Positions 9,305-18,609 of a stretch of DNA of 64,000 bases are shown here, one piece after another. The DNA comes from Avoscillospira_A sp052117125 (lineage in GTDB: Bacteria > Bacillota > Clostridia > Oscillospirales > Oscillospiraceae). The stretch lies in assembly GCF_052117125.1 (NCBI RefSeq), contig NZ_JBQKJT010000009.1, positions 93,534 through 157,533 of the forward strand, read 5' to 3'. Positions within the stretch are counted from its first letter, which is position 1. Every line of letters begins with the position of its first letter. The notes beneath the pieces were generated by a model that worked only from the letters and a program-made list of their open reading frames with translations, searched no databases and was not told the origin of the DNA. Both the position numbers and the translations under genes were made by a program.

Positions 9305-10567
9305 ATGAAAGCGTATTGGGTCAACGGCGGGCGGCCGCTGGAGGGGACCGTGGCCATCCACGGGGCCAAGAACAGCGTCCTGCCCATTCTCGCGGCGTGC
9401 GTCTGCTGCGCCGGAATCTGTGAAATTGAAAACTGTCCCCGCATCGCCGATGTGGATACGGCCGTGGCCATTCTGGAGCACTTGGGATGCCGGGTGGTCC
9501 GGCAGGAGCACCGGCTGATGGTGGACGCCACGACGGTGGACCGCTGTGATATCCCCGGAGACCTCATGGGCGGCATGCGTTCCTCGATTTTGTTTCTGGG
9601 GGCGCTGCTGACCCGCTGCGGCCAGGCGGAGCTGTCTCTGCCCGGCGGCTGTGCCCTGGGACGGCGGCCCATCGATCTGCATCTGTGGGCGGCAGAGGAG
9701 TTGGGGGGCTGCTGGGAAGGATGCGGCCCAGGCCTGCGCTGCACCTGCCGCAGTATGGTGGGCTGCCGCCTGCCCCTGCGCTGCCCCAGCGTGGGCGCCA
9801 CGGAAAACGCCATGCTTATGGCCTTGGGCTGTCAGGGCGTAACGACCATTGAAAACGCTGCCAGAGAGCCGGAAATCACGGACCTGGCGCGGTTTTTAAC
9901 GGCCATGGGCGCGAAAGTCGTCGGAGCCGGTACCGGGACCATCACCGTTGAGGGCGGGCAGCCCCTCCATGGGGCCTGTCACAGGGTTATGGCCGACCGC
10001 ATTGAAGCGGCCACCTATTTGTGCGCTGCCGCCGGCTGCGGCGGTCGGGTGGAGCTGGTGGGAGCCGAGCCGGACGCCTTGACACCGGTGACGGAACTGC
10101 TGGAGCGGTCCGGCTGCATCCTGCGGCCCACGGAACGAGGGCTGCTGCTGCAATCGGATGGACGGTTACATACACCGGGACCTGTGGTGACCCGGCCCCA
10201 TCCGGGATTTCCCACTGATGCCCAGGCCCCCATGATGGCGGCGCTGCTGCGGGCGGCGGGCGTCACGGAGTTTACGGAGACCATTTTTGAAAACCGGCTG
10301 CGCCATGTGGAGCAGCTGCGGCGGCTGGGGGCCGATATCCGCCAGTACGGCAGCCGGGCGCTGGTCCGGGGGGTGTCCCGCCTCCATGGCAGCGTCCTGG
10401 AGGCCACGGACCTGCGGTGCGGCGCGGCGCTGCTCATCGGCGCACTACAGGCGGAAGGGGACAGCACGGTTCTGGGCGTCCACCATATCCGGCGGGGCTA
10501 TGACAACATTGCCGAAACGCTGCGCGCTGTGGGCGCCCGGATATGGGAAATCGATTACACTGGATAA
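9305..10567 (+). CDS. murA: UDP-N-acetylglucosamine 1-carboxyvinyltransferase MurA
   Basis: First committed enzyme of peptidoglycan synthesis; transfers enolpyruvate from PEP to UDP-GlcNAc. The catalytic-loop cysteine is present as C116 in LPGGCALGRRPIDLH, the residue alkylated by fosfomycin in MurA proteins. The N-terminal HGAKNSVLP and mid-protein GATENAML blocks match the family. The ATG at 9305 has GGAGGGAGCT directly upstream; an upstream in-frame start would run back through the palindromes. The 420-residue length is standard. Its place between murG and ftsQ, where murC or murB often lie, is noteworthy. Confidence 0.95.
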   Translation: MKAYWVNGGRPLEGTVAIHGAKNSVLPILAACVCCAGICEIENCPRIADVDTAVAILEHLGCRVVRQEHRLMVDATTVDRCDIPGDLMGGMRSSILFLGALLTRCGQAELSLPGGCALGRRPIDLHLWAAEELGGCWEGCGPGLRCTCRSMVGCRLPLRCPSVGATENAMLMALGCQGVTTIENAAREPEITDLARFLTAMGAKVVGAGTGTITVEGGQPLHGACHRVMADRIEAATYLCAAAGCGGRVELVGAEPDALTPVTELLERSGCILRPTERGLLLQSDGRLHTPGPVVTRPHPGFPTDAQAPMMAALLRAAGVTEFTETIFENRLRHVEQLRRLGADIRQYGSRALVRGVSRLHGSVLEATDLRCGAALLIGALQAEGDSTVLGVHHIRRGYDNIAETLRAVGARIWEIDYTG

Positions 10568-10603
10568 CACCGCGCCGGGAGGCGCCAGGAGGAACGAAAC
10601 AAT

Positions 10604-11581
10604 ATGGAGCAAGGCAGATACAATGGGCCGTCCGGCGGAACCTCCGTCCGGCGGCCCCCGACAGGCGGACAACGACGATATGGCCGCAGCGGCGTACTGG
10701 CAAGAATTTTCGTCATGCTGCTGGTGGTGGCCATATTCATTTTCTGCGCTGCCATCTTTTTTAAGATCACCGAAATCGTGGTGGTGGGAAATAATCTCTA
10801 CACCGACGAGGAGGTGGTGGAGGCCTCGGGCCTTGCTCTGGGAGACAATCTGCTGGCCGTGAGCCGCGGCACCGTGGCGGGCCGCATTCAGGCCAGCCTG
10901 CCCTATGTGGAGGATGTGCAGGTGGGACGGGCGCTGCCGGGTACCGTTACCGTCACGGTTCGGGAGAGCGACGCCGTCTATGCCGTCTATGCCGCCAACG
11001 GCACGGTGTGGCTGATGAACAGCAGCGGAAAGCTGCTGGAGCAGGCCGCGCCGGGAGCATCCTCCTACCCCTGGCTGGTGGGCGTCACGGTTCAGACGCC
11101 CCAGGCGGGCAATCAGGCTGTCTGCGCGGAGACCGAGGCACTGGACGCGGCATTGACGGTGATTCAGCTGCTGGAAGCCACCGACTATCTGCCGAAAATT
11201 GTGGAGATTGATGTGACAAAACCCTACGACATTCTGCTCCGGTATGAATCCCTTTATGAGATTCACCTGGGCGGCGTGGACCAGATGGAGTACAAAATGC
11301 GCTATCTGACGGCCATTCTGGCCGACAGTCAGATTGTCGAGGGCGGTATCATCGATTTGACCCTGGAAAAGGAGAATGCCGCCGTGTTCAAACCCTGGAG
11401 TTCCACGGTATCGGTACCGGGGACGTCGGGTGGTGACACGGAGGAACCTGACGGGGAAACCACCGACCAGACATCGGAAGAATCCACCGGGGAAATGGGC
11501 GAACAGACGTCCCCGGAGGCGTCGGAAACGACGGAAACGGGGGAAGAAGCGGCAACGACCGATAATTCTGCGGAGAATTGA
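10604..11581 (+). CDS. ftsQ: Division protein FtsQ/DivIB
   Basis: Bitopic divisome protein linking FtsL/DivIC to the septal synthase. A basic, Gly/Arg-rich cytoplasmic N-terminus (about 35 residues) precedes one membrane helix (about 36-56). A POTRA domain follows, starting at KITEIVVVGNNLYTDEEVV, then the beta domain. The last 60 or so residues are a Thr/Glu/Ser-rich low-complexity tail after about residue 262. AGGAGGAACGAAACAAT precedes the ATG. It lies 36 bases after murA and is probably cotranscribed with it. Confidence 0.88.
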   Translation: MEQGRYNGPSGGTSVRRPPTGGQRRYGRSGVLARIFVMLLVVAIFIFCAAIFFKITEIVVVGNNLYTDEEVVEASGLALGDNLLAVSRGTVAGRIQASLPYVEDVQVGRALPGTVTVTVRESDAVYAVYAANGTVWLMNSSGKLLEQAAPGASSYPWLVGVTVQTPQAGNQAVCAETEALDAALTVIQLLEATDYLPKIVEIDVTKPYDILLRYESLYEIHLGGVDQMEYKMRYLTAILADSQIVEGGIIDLTLEKENAAVFKPWSSTVSVPGTSGGDTEEPDGETTDQTSEESTGEMGEQTSPEASETTETGEEAATTDNSAEN

Positions 11582-11590
11582 TGAAATATA

Positions 11591-11619
11591 TTGACCTGAC
11601 GATGTTTTCGCGTTAAAAT
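11591..11619 (+). promoter_or_regulatory. Sigma-A-type promoter for ftsZ
   Basis: TTGACC at 11591-11596 and TAAAAT at 11614-11619, 17 bases apart, lie in the 110-base gap before ftsZ. This would let ftsZ be expressed independently of the long upstream wall-synthesis transcript. Confidence 0.6.
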
Positions 11620-11691
11620 AGCAGAGATAAGCATAATATAGCACAGCTGTACACTTTCGAGTGTTGATCCAGATACATAGGAGGAGCCCAA

Positions 11692-12780
<1,089 letters not shown>

Positions 12781-12808
12781 GGCATTGGTGCACCATAAGA
12801 GCAGATCG

Positions 12809-12840
12809 GGCAGGAGACGAATGTCTCCTGCCTTTGTTGT
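12809..12840 (+). terminator. Intrinsic terminator after ftsZ
   Basis: A perfect 10-bp stem (12809-12818 with 12823-12832), GAAT loop, then TTTGTTGT. It closes the division cluster. Confidence 0.8.
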
Positions 12841-12902
12841 CCCCTGATGAGAAGCGAAAGGGGAAAAAACACCATAAACCGGTAGAAATTTTCAAGTTCC
12901 TA

Positions 12903-12931
12903 TTTACTTTTTCGGTTTAGTATGCTAATAT
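12903..12931 (+). promoter_or_regulatory. Sigma-A-type promoter for the yerC operon
   Basis: TTTACT at 12903-12908 and TAATAT at 12926-12931 with a 17-base spacer, in an AT-rich segment between the ftsZ terminator and the next gene. Confidence 0.55.
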
Positions 12932-12984
12932 AAACAAACAGATCGGGCCGATTAGGGCCATTTTTAAATTTTGGAGGTGTGGGT

Positions 12985-13296
12985 GTGAATAACCGCAATA
13001 AGCGATCCAATCCCGAAAATGACCTGTACCGTGCGATCCTGCTGCTGGAGACACCGGAGCAGTGCTACAATTTTTTTGTGGACCTGTGCACCGTATCGGA
13101 GCTGAAGGCCATGGAGCAGCGTTTTGAAGTGGCCAAGCTGCTCAACCAGGGTATGATCTACAATGACATTCTGGAGCAAACCGGCGCCAGCAGTGCCACG
13201 ATCAGCCGTGTCAACCGCAGTCTCAACTACGGTACCGACGCCTATCGGGATATTTTTGCCAAACTGGAGTCCGAGGACGAGGAGGACGACGCGTGA
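12985..13296 (+). CDS. yerC: TrpR-related protein, YerC/YecD family
   Basis: Small helical DNA-binding protein of the Trp-repressor-like superfamily; the target in these organisms is not established. The helix-turn-helix lies at about residues 55-80, including YNDILEQTGASSATISRVNR. The tail is very acidic (ESEDEEDD). The GTG at 12985 is seven bases from GGAGG, whereas an in-frame GTG six bases earlier would touch the Shine-Dalgarno sequence, so 12985 is preferred (103 residues). The stop overlaps the methyltransferase start by four bases. Confidence 0.85.
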   Translation: MNNRNKRSNPENDLYRAILLLETPEQCYNFFVDLCTVSELKAMEQRFEVAKLLNQGMIYNDILEQTGASSATISRVNRSLNYGTDAYRDIFAKLESEDEEDDA

Positions 13297-14042
13297 GCGC
13301 CTATGAGGCCCTGGCGTTCTCCTACGACGGATTGACTCAAGATATCGCATATGAGGAAACACTGAACTTTATAGAGTCGGTGTTGCAGCGCCTGGGGAAG
13401 ACCCCCAAGACCGTACTGGATCTGGCCTGCGGCACCGGCTCTCTGTCCGTTTTGCTGGCCCGTAAAGGGTATGCGGTGTTGGGCGTCGATTTGTCGGAGG
13501 ACATGCTGACGGTGGCCTATGACAAGGCATTGGAACTGGAAGGGGAGCGGCCCCTGTTCATCTGCCAGCCCATGCAGGAATTGGAACTGCCTCAGCCGGT
13601 GGAGCTGGCCGTGTGCTGCCTCGACAGTCTCAACTATGTCACCGACCCGGAGGATGTCCGGGAGACATTCCGGCGGGTCTACGACCATCTGACGCCGGGC
13701 GGCGTCTTCCTGTTTGATATCAACTCGGCGTACAAACTCCGCGGCCTAGACGGCCAGGTGTTCCTGGATGAAAACGACGAGAGCTACTGTGTGTGGCGGG
13801 CGGAGTTTGACGAAGCGGAGAATATTTGCTATTATGGCATCGACCTGTTTCAACGGGACGGCGACGTGTGGCGGCGCAGCTTCGAAGAGCACGCCGAGTA
13901 TGCCTATACCACGGAGGAGCTGACCCAGTGGTTGCTGGAGGCGGGATTTGGCCTGGTGCTCCCCATGGGGGACCGCCGCCTGACGCCGCCGCAGCCGGAG
14001 GAACAGCGCATCTATTTTGCGGCAGTCAAGGAGGAACCATGA
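13293..14042 (+). CDS. Class I SAM-dependent methyltransferase
   Basis: Cytoplasmic methyltransferase of unknown substrate. Motif I of the SAM-binding Rossmann fold is clear (VLDLACGTGSLS, about residues 41-52), followed by the acidic end of strand 2 (GVDLSEDML) and the post-motif CCLDSLNYV. The 249-residue length fits the Methyltransf_25/11 type. The GTG start overlaps the yerC stop and its own stop overlaps the hslO start (ATGA), so the three genes are translated as a coupled set. Nothing in the sequence identifies the substrate. Confidence 0.85.
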   Translation: MSAYEALAFSYDGLTQDIAYEETLNFIESVLQRLGKTPKTVLDLACGTGSLSVLLARKGYAVLGVDLSEDMLTVAYDKALELEGERPLFICQPMQELELPQPVELAVCCLDSLNYVTDPEDVRETFRRVYDHLTPGGVFLFDINSAYKLRGLDGQVFLDENDESYCVWRAEFDEAENICYYGIDLFQRDGDVWRRSFEEHAEYAYTTEELTQWLLEAGFGLVLPMGDRRLTPPQPEEQRIYFAAVKEEP

Positions 14043-14914
14043 GCGATAAGATTGTCAGAGCCATGACAAAGGACGGCTATGTCAAAGCCACAGCAATCAC
14101 GTCCGCCGGAATAGTCGAGTGGGCCCGTCAGATTCACAAGACGCTGCCCACGGCCACAGCGGCGTTGGGACGCCTGCTGACGGCAGCTTCTATGATGGGC
14201 AATATGCAGAAGGTGGAGGACGGCTCCCTGACGCTGCAAATCAAGGGCGACGGTCCCCTGGGCACGCTGCTGGCCGTGTCGGACGCTGTGGGCAACGTCC
14301 GAGGGTATGTGACCAACCCGCAGATTTCTCTGCTGGAGAAGTACAGGGGGAAGTTGGATGTGGGCGCTGCCGTGGGCCATGGTATGCTGACGGTAATTCG
14401 GGACTTGCAGATGAAGGAACCGTATGTCGGCAGCGTGGAGTTGGTCAGCGGCGAGATTGCCGAGGATATCACTGCGTATTTCGTCCAGAGTGAACAGGTG
14501 CCGACGGCCTGTGCGTTGGGTGTCCTGGTGGACGTGGATCAGAGTGTCAAGGCCGCCGGCGGCTACCTGATTCAGCTGCTGCCCGGTGCGCCCGACGAGG
14601 TCATCGACAAGATCGAGGCGGGCATCCAAGCCGCCGGAGCCGTAACGCCCCTGCTGGAACAGGGCAGAAGTCCGGAGCAGCTGCTGGAGACGGTACTGCG
14701 GGACTTTGAGTTGGAGCTGCTCGAAACAACGCCGGTGGAATACCGGTGCTATTGCTCTTTGGACCGGGTCACGTCCACGCTGATCAGCTTGGGAAAGAAG
14801 GAACTACAGGAAATCGTGGACGATGGGGAGACCATCCACATCGGCTGTCAGTTCTGTGATACGGACTATGCGTTCACAACAGAGCAAATTCAGGACATTC
14901 TGAAAAAACTTTAA
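14039..14914 (+). CDS. hslO: Redox-regulated chaperone Hsp33
   Basis: Cytoplasmic holdase activated by oxidation of a zinc-cysteine centre. The four zinc ligands are visible as C237-x-C239 (CYC) and C270-x-x-C273 (CQFC) in the C-terminal switch domain. The N-terminal substrate domain includes LGRLLTAASMMG and GVLVDVDQS. The ATG at 14039 is preceded by AGGAGGAACC and overlaps the methyltransferase stop. Length 291 is usual. A tRNA promoter begins only 18 bases after the stop. Confidence 0.95.
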   Translation: MSDKIVRAMTKDGYVKATAITSAGIVEWARQIHKTLPTATAALGRLLTAASMMGNMQKVEDGSLTLQIKGDGPLGTLLAVSDAVGNVRGYVTNPQISLLEKYRGKLDVGAAVGHGMLTVIRDLQMKEPYVGSVELVSGEIAEDITAYFVQSEQVPTACALGVLVDVDQSVKAAGGYLIQLLPGAPDEVIDKIEAGIQAAGAVTPLLEQGRSPEQLLETVLRDFELELLETTPVEYRCYCSLDRVTSTLISLGKKELQEIVDDGETIHIGCQFCDTDYAFTTEQIQDILKKL

Positions 14915-14932
14915 AATTTTTGAAAAAAGGTG

Positions 14933-14961
14933 TTGACATTTGGCGTACCATCCGATATAAT
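14933..14961 (+). promoter_or_regulatory. Consensus promoter for tRNA array 1
   Basis: Perfect TTGACA (14933-14938) and TATAAT (14956-14961) with the ideal 17-base spacer, about 75 bases before the first tRNA. Typical of strong stable-RNA transcription. Confidence 0.9.
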
Positions 14962-15035
14962 AACACCCGTCGATAGCGCCCAACGGTGCGAACGACGATG
15001 AAAAGTTGGGAAAACCCAGGTTTTCAAGGCCAAAT

Positions 15036-15112
15036 GGCCCGGTGGTGCAGTCGGTTAGCACGCCAGCCTGTCACGCTGGAGGTCGACGGTTCGAGTCCGT
15101 TCCGGGTCGCCA
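15036..15112 (+). tRNA. tRNA-Asp(GTC)
   Basis: 77-base cloverleaf: acceptor GGCCCGG/CCGGGTC, anticodon loop CTGTCAC giving GTC, T-arm GGTTCGAGTCC, encoded CCA. Identical copies lie at 15352 and 17705. The 29-base spacer before the next tRNA forms an 8-bp hairpin. Confidence 0.97.
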
Positions 15113-15141
15113 TTTTTACTGTGCCGAGTTTCGGCACATAT

Positions 15142-15217
<76 letters not shown>

Positions 15218-15242
15218 TTTGCACTGCAAATGCGGTGCAGAT

Positions 15243-15318
15243 GCGGGTGTAGCTCATCTGGTAGAGCGCCACCTTGCCAAGGTGGAGGTAGCGAGTTCGA
15301 GCCTCGTCACCCGCTCCA
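15243..15318 (+). tRNA. tRNA-Gly(GCC)
   Basis: 76-base cloverleaf, acceptor GCGGGTG/CACCCGC, anticodon loop TTGCCAA giving GCC, encoded CCA. Identical copies at 15484 and 17976. Confidence 0.97.
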
Positions 15319-15351
15319 TCGGCTGAAAAGCCGTTATGAATAGGGAGGTTT

Positions 15352-15428
15352 GGCCCGGTGGTGCAGTCGGTTAGCACGCCAGCCTGTCACGCTGGAGGTC
15401 GACGGTTCGAGTCCGTTCCGGGTCGCCA
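15352..15428 (+). tRNA. tRNA-Asp(GTC), second copy
   Basis: Base-for-base copy of the tRNA-Asp at 15036, with encoded CCA. The flanking spacers differ from those of the first copy. Confidence 0.97.
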
Positions 15429-15430
15429 TA

Positions 15431-15460
15431 TGAGAAGCTGAGAGCGTTCTCAGCTTCTCA
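15431..15460 (+). other. Perfect 13-bp hairpin between tRNA-Asp and tRNA-Gly
   Basis: 15431-15443 pairs with 15448-15460 around a GCGT loop. There is no T run after it, so a processing or transcript-stability element is more likely than a terminator. Confidence 0.7.
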
Positions 15461-15483
15461 ACTCCCCGACGAATACCGCAGAT

Positions 15484-15559
15484 GCGGGTGTAGCTCATCT
15501 GGTAGAGCGCCACCTTGCCAAGGTGGAGGTAGCGAGTTCGAGCCTCGTCACCCGCTCCA
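15484..15559 (+). tRNA. tRNA-Gly(GCC), second copy
   Basis: Identical to the tRNA-Gly at 15243, GCC anticodon, encoded CCA. Last gene of array 1; the terminator begins at the next base. Confidence 0.97.
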
Positions 15560-15595
15560 AAAGCACACAAACGGTTCGCCGTTTGTGTGCTTTTT
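15560..15595 (+). terminator. Intrinsic terminator of tRNA array 1
   Basis: A 15-bp A/T-capped stem (15560-15574 with 15579-15593), TTCG tetraloop and T run extending past 15591. Confidence 0.95.
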
Positions 15596-15662
15596 CCTTT
15601 TCTGCTGTGGTAAAGTGACATACAATATGATAAAATGGAGAAAACGGAAAGGGGAGACCGCC

Positions 15663-17480
15663 TTGAAGGAGTGGAAGATGGTGGCCAGGATGCTGCGGTG
15701 CAGCTGGCGGCCGCTGTTTGAATTTGAATTGCTGTTCAAGCTGCTGGCACTGACGGTGTTTACACCGGTGTTCTCCCTGTCGGTCCGGGGCGTCATGGCG
15801 GCCAATGGCTACGACTATCTGACCGTGGACAATATTGGGCCGTTTTTACAGAACCCCATCACTTGGGTACTGCTGTTTGTGGTCATTCTCCTGGTGGCTT
15901 TTTATGTGCTGCTGGATATTGGCGCGATTCTCTACGCTGTGGATCAGGGTCGGCTGGGCTGCCGGGCAGATATCCTGTCTATGCTCCGAGCGGCGTGGCG
16001 GGCGGCGTGGCGGGTGTTCCGGCCCCGGAACTGGCCTCTGGCCGTGATGGCGCTGCTGCTGCTGCCGGTGATGAACATTGGTATTCTGCCGGGCTTTATC
16101 AGCACGGTGGCCATTCCAGAGGCGGTGGAGGACCTACTGAGCAAACACCCGGGATGGGTGTGGTGTGCTGTGGCGGTTTTGGCGGCGCTGACGGTTGTGG
16201 TGCTCCGCTGGCTCTATGTATTCCATTTTTACGCCCTCCAGGGCTGTCCGTTTCGTAAGGCTCGCCGCCGCAGCATTGAGCTGGGCCGGGGCAGCCGTCT
16301 GCGGGATTTGCTGACCTTTGGCGCATTGCAGATGGCGGGCGCGATTTTCTTTGCCATCCTCGTGATGGCACTGCTGGCGGGCTTTGTGTTTCTCTCCAAG
16401 CTGTTCACGGAGTCGGTGGTGTTGGACGCAGTGCTGATGGGCACCGTATGGGTGACGCTGAGTATTCTGCTGCTGCTGTTTTCCGTCCTGTCGGTACCGG
16501 TGGGCTTTGGCTGTATCAGCGCCCTGTTTTACGTCCGGATGGACCAGAAAGGATATGAACTGCCCCAGACCATGGCTGTGAATTTGCAGCATCGCCGGGG
16601 CAGTCGGTGGCTGCGGACGGCGGAGGCGGCGCTGCTGGTGTTGTCGGTGGCGTTCTGCGCCTATTACGCCTATCAGGCGTCCATCGGCGAGACCAATTTC
16701 AATGTGGAATATGTCCACACCATGGAGGTGACGGCCCATCGCGGCGCATCCAAGGACTATCCGGAGAACACCATGCTCGCCTTTGAGGGGGCGCTGGAAA
16801 TGGGCGCCGATTGGATTGAACTGGACGTACAGCAGACCCGGGACGGCGTGCTGATTGTGATGCACGACAGTAATCTGCGCCGGACCACCGGGGATCCCCG
16901 CAACATCTGGGAGGTGGACTACAAGGAAGTGGCCCAGCTGGACGCAGGCGAATGGTTTGCGCCGGAGTATGCCGGTACGCCCATTCCCACCCTGGCGGAG
17001 GTCCTGGAGTGGGCCAGGGATAACGATATGCGTCTGAATATTGAACTGAAACCCACAGGCCATGAGACGGATTTTGCCAAGTCTGTGGTGGAGCTGGTGC
17101 GCAACTTTGATTATATGGACCGGTGTGTGATTACGTCCCAGTCCTATGAGACGCTACAGCAGGTCCGGGACTGCGATGAGGAAGCGCAGACCGTCTATGT
17201 TATGGCCGTGGCCTATGGCAATCTGTTGAAGCTCAAGGCGGCGGATACGTTCAGCGTCAAATCCATCAATATCACCTCTTCCATGGTGGGACGGCTGCAC
17301 AACGCCCAAAAGCAGTTGTACGCGTGGACGGTGAATTCTGAGAAGTCCATGGAGAAGATGGTGCAGTTGGGTGTGGACAACATTATCACCGATAATGTGC
17401 CAATGGCCAAAGCGGTGGTTTACGCCAATAAGACCAGTGGATTGATCCAACGATACCTGGAATTTCTGGAGAATTTCTAA
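15663..17480 (+). CDS. Membrane glycerophosphodiester phosphodiesterase
   Basis: Predicted to hydrolyse glycerophosphodiesters to glycerol-3-phosphate and an alcohol at the membrane, possibly from lipid or lipoteichoic-acid turnover. Residues 1-345 are hydrophobic with about eight transmembrane segments (the GPDPase membrane domain). The catalytic domain starts near residue 357: AHRGASKDYPENT with the catalytic His, ELDVQQTRDG, MHDSNLRRTTG, NIELKP and a second conserved region WTVNS. The TTG at 15663 follows AAAGGGGAG; earlier in-frame starts lie in or beside the tRNA terminator. It is a solitary gene between two tRNA arrays; a TACAAT at 15621 with a weak -35 may serve it. Confidence 0.88.
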   Translation: MKEWKMVARMLRCSWRPLFEFELLFKLLALTVFTPVFSLSVRGVMAANGYDYLTVDNIGPFLQNPITWVLLFVVILLVAFYVLLDIGAILYAVDQGRLGCRADILSMLRAAWRAAWRVFRPRNWPLAVMALLLLPVMNIGILPGFISTVAIPEAVEDLLSKHPGWVWCAVAVLAALTVVVLRWLYVFHFYALQGCPFRKARRRSIELGRGSRLRDLLTFGALQMAGAIFFAILVMALLAGFVFLSKLFTESVVLDAVLMGTVWVTLSILLLLFSVLSVPVGFGCISALFYVRMDQKGYELPQTMAVNLQHRRGSRWLRTAEAALLVLSVAFCAYYAYQASIGETNFNVEYVHTMEVTAHRGASKDYPENTMLAFEGALEMGADWIELDVQQTRDGVLIVMHDSNLRRTTGDPRNIWEVDYKEVAQLDAGEWFAPEYAGTPIPTLAEVLEWARDNDMRLNIELKPTGHETDFAKSVVELVRNFDYMDRCVITSQSYETLQQVRDCDEEAQTVYVMAVAYGNLLKLKAADTFSVKSINITSSMVGRLHNAQKQLYAWTVNSEKSMEKMVQLGVDNIITDNVPMAKAVVYANKTSGLIQRYLEFLENF

Positions 17481-17526
17481 CGTTTGGACAAAAACGAAAA
17501 AGAATGAAATTTTTCTCAAAAAACCG

Positions 17527-17556
17527 TTGACAAAAAGGGGGGGATGCGTGTATAAT
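17527..17556 (+). promoter_or_regulatory. Promoter for tRNA array 2
   Basis: TTGACA (17527-17532) and TATAAT (17551-17556) with an 18-base spacer, 68 bases before tRNA-Val. Confidence 0.85.
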
Positions 17557-17624
17557 AAATCACGCGTTGAGGACAAGACGCCGAAAAACATCGGCAAAAA
17601 GTTCGGAAAACGCGGCGAACTGTT

Positions 17625-17700
17625 GGGAGCATAGCTCAGCTGGGAGAGCACATGCCTTACAAGCATGGGGTCACAGGTTCGAGCCCTGTTGTTCCCACCA
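17625..17700 (+). tRNA. tRNA-Val(TAC)
   Basis: 76-base cloverleaf, acceptor GGGAGCA/TGTTCCC, anticodon loop CTTACAA giving TAC, encoded CCA. Separated from the next tRNA by only four bases. Confidence 0.97.
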
Positions 17701-17704
17701 ATTT

Positions 17705-17781
17705 GGCCCGGTGGTGCAGTCGGTTAGCACGCCAGCCTGTCACGCTGGAGGTCGACGGTTCGAGTCCGTTCCGGGTCGCCA
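17705..17781 (+). tRNA. tRNA-Asp(GTC), third copy
   Basis: Identical to the copies at 15036 and 15352, encoded CCA. Followed by a 29-base spacer hairpin like the one after 15112 but with a different loop. Confidence 0.97.
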
Positions 17782-17810
17782 TTTTTACTGTGCCGAAGTA
17801 CGGCACATAT

Positions 17811-17886
<76 letters not shown>

Positions 17887-17916
17887 CTTCTGAAAGATTT
17901 GTTTAGAAAAAACTTC

Positions 17917-17945
17917 TTGACAAACCTGGAAGAATGTGATATAAT
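17917..17945 (+). promoter_or_regulatory. Internal consensus promoter for tRNA-Gly/tRNA-Cys
   Basis: TTGACA (17917-17922), 17 bases, TATAAT (17940-17945). It splits array 2, so tRNA-Gly and tRNA-Cys have their own strong start 30 bases upstream. Confidence 0.9.
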
Positions 17946-17975
17946 TCTTGCGTTCGCTGGTACACAGCGTGATAC

Positions 17976-18051
17976 GCGGGTGTAGCTCATCTGGTAGAGC
18001 GCCACCTTGCCAAGGTGGAGGTAGCGAGTTCGAGCCTCGTCACCCGCTCCA
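17976..18051 (+). tRNA. tRNA-Gly(GCC), third copy
   Basis: Identical to the copies at 15243 and 15484, encoded CCA. Three bases separate it from tRNA-Cys. Confidence 0.97.
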
Positions 18052-18054
18052 TAC

Positions 18055-18129
18055 GGTGCCATGGCCAAGTGGTAAGGCAAAGGTCTGCAAAACCTTTATT
18101 CCCCAGTTCGAATCTGGGTGGCACCTCCA
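18055..18129 (+). tRNA. tRNA-Cys(GCA)
   Basis: 75-base cloverleaf, acceptor GGTGCCA/TGGCACC, anticodon loop CTGCAAA giving GCA, encoded CCA. Last gene of array 2. Confidence 0.97.
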
Positions 18130-18160
18130 AAAAGACACACCGTATGGTGTGTCTTTTTTT
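18130..18160 (+). terminator. Intrinsic terminator of tRNA array 2
   Basis: 12-bp stem (18130-18141 with 18146-18157), GTAT loop, T run to 18160. Confidence 0.95.
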
Positions 18161-18213
18161 GCGCAGCGTCATATGTTATATCATCCCATTTCGTGCAAGC
18201 AAGTGAGGTACCT

Positions 18214-18609
18214 ATGACAAAGTATGAACAGGCGATCTTTGAGCTGATTGAATCTTCCCGCAGCCATCTGACGGCGGAGCAAATTTACGCCACGCTGAAG
18301 CAGCGCTATCCCACCATCGTTTTGGCGACGGTCTATAATAATTTGAAAAAGCTGAGTCAATCCGGAATGGTGCACAAAGTCACTGTGGAAGGACAGCCCG
18401 ACCGGTACGACCGCCGGATACGGCACGACCACCTGATTTGTGCCGACTGTGGCGCACTGCTGGACATTGACCTGGGAGATATGATCCAGCAGTTTCAGGA
18501 ACGTGTCCCGGAGTTGCTGCTGGGATATGACTTGCGTCTGCTGTATCGCTGTGAAGCGTGCCGCCGGAAGCGGGAGGCAAGCCCCAAGGAAGGGGAGGGG
18601 CAGACATGA
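18214..18609 (+). CDS. perR: PerR-like peroxide-sensing regulator (Fur family)
   Basis: Metal-dependent winged-helix repressor. The residues that align with the regulatory metal ligands of Bacillus PerR are all present: H18, D66, H71, H73 and D84 (Bacillus H37, D85, H91, H93, D104). Two CxxC pairs, C76/C79 and C113/C116, would hold the structural zinc. The aspartate at position 84, in LLDID, favours PerR over Fur. The ATG at 18214 has GAGG upstream, giving 131 residues, about 20 shorter at the N-terminus than Bacillus PerR. Its stop overlaps the next start by ATGA, so it heads a three-gene coupled operon. No clear promoter was seen in the 53 bases between the tRNA terminator and this start. 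Confidence 0.88.
   Translation: MTKYEQAIFELIESSRSHLTAEQIYATLKQRYPTIVLATVYNNLKKLSQSGMVHKVTVEGQPDRYDRRIRHDHLICADCGALLDIDLGDMIQQFQERVPELLLGYDLRLLYRCEACRRKREASPKEGEGQT

Noticed and set aside
15585..15662. N-terminal extension of the glycerophosphodiesterase
   Set aside because: It starts inside the tRNA terminator; TTG at 15663 has AAAGGGGAG.
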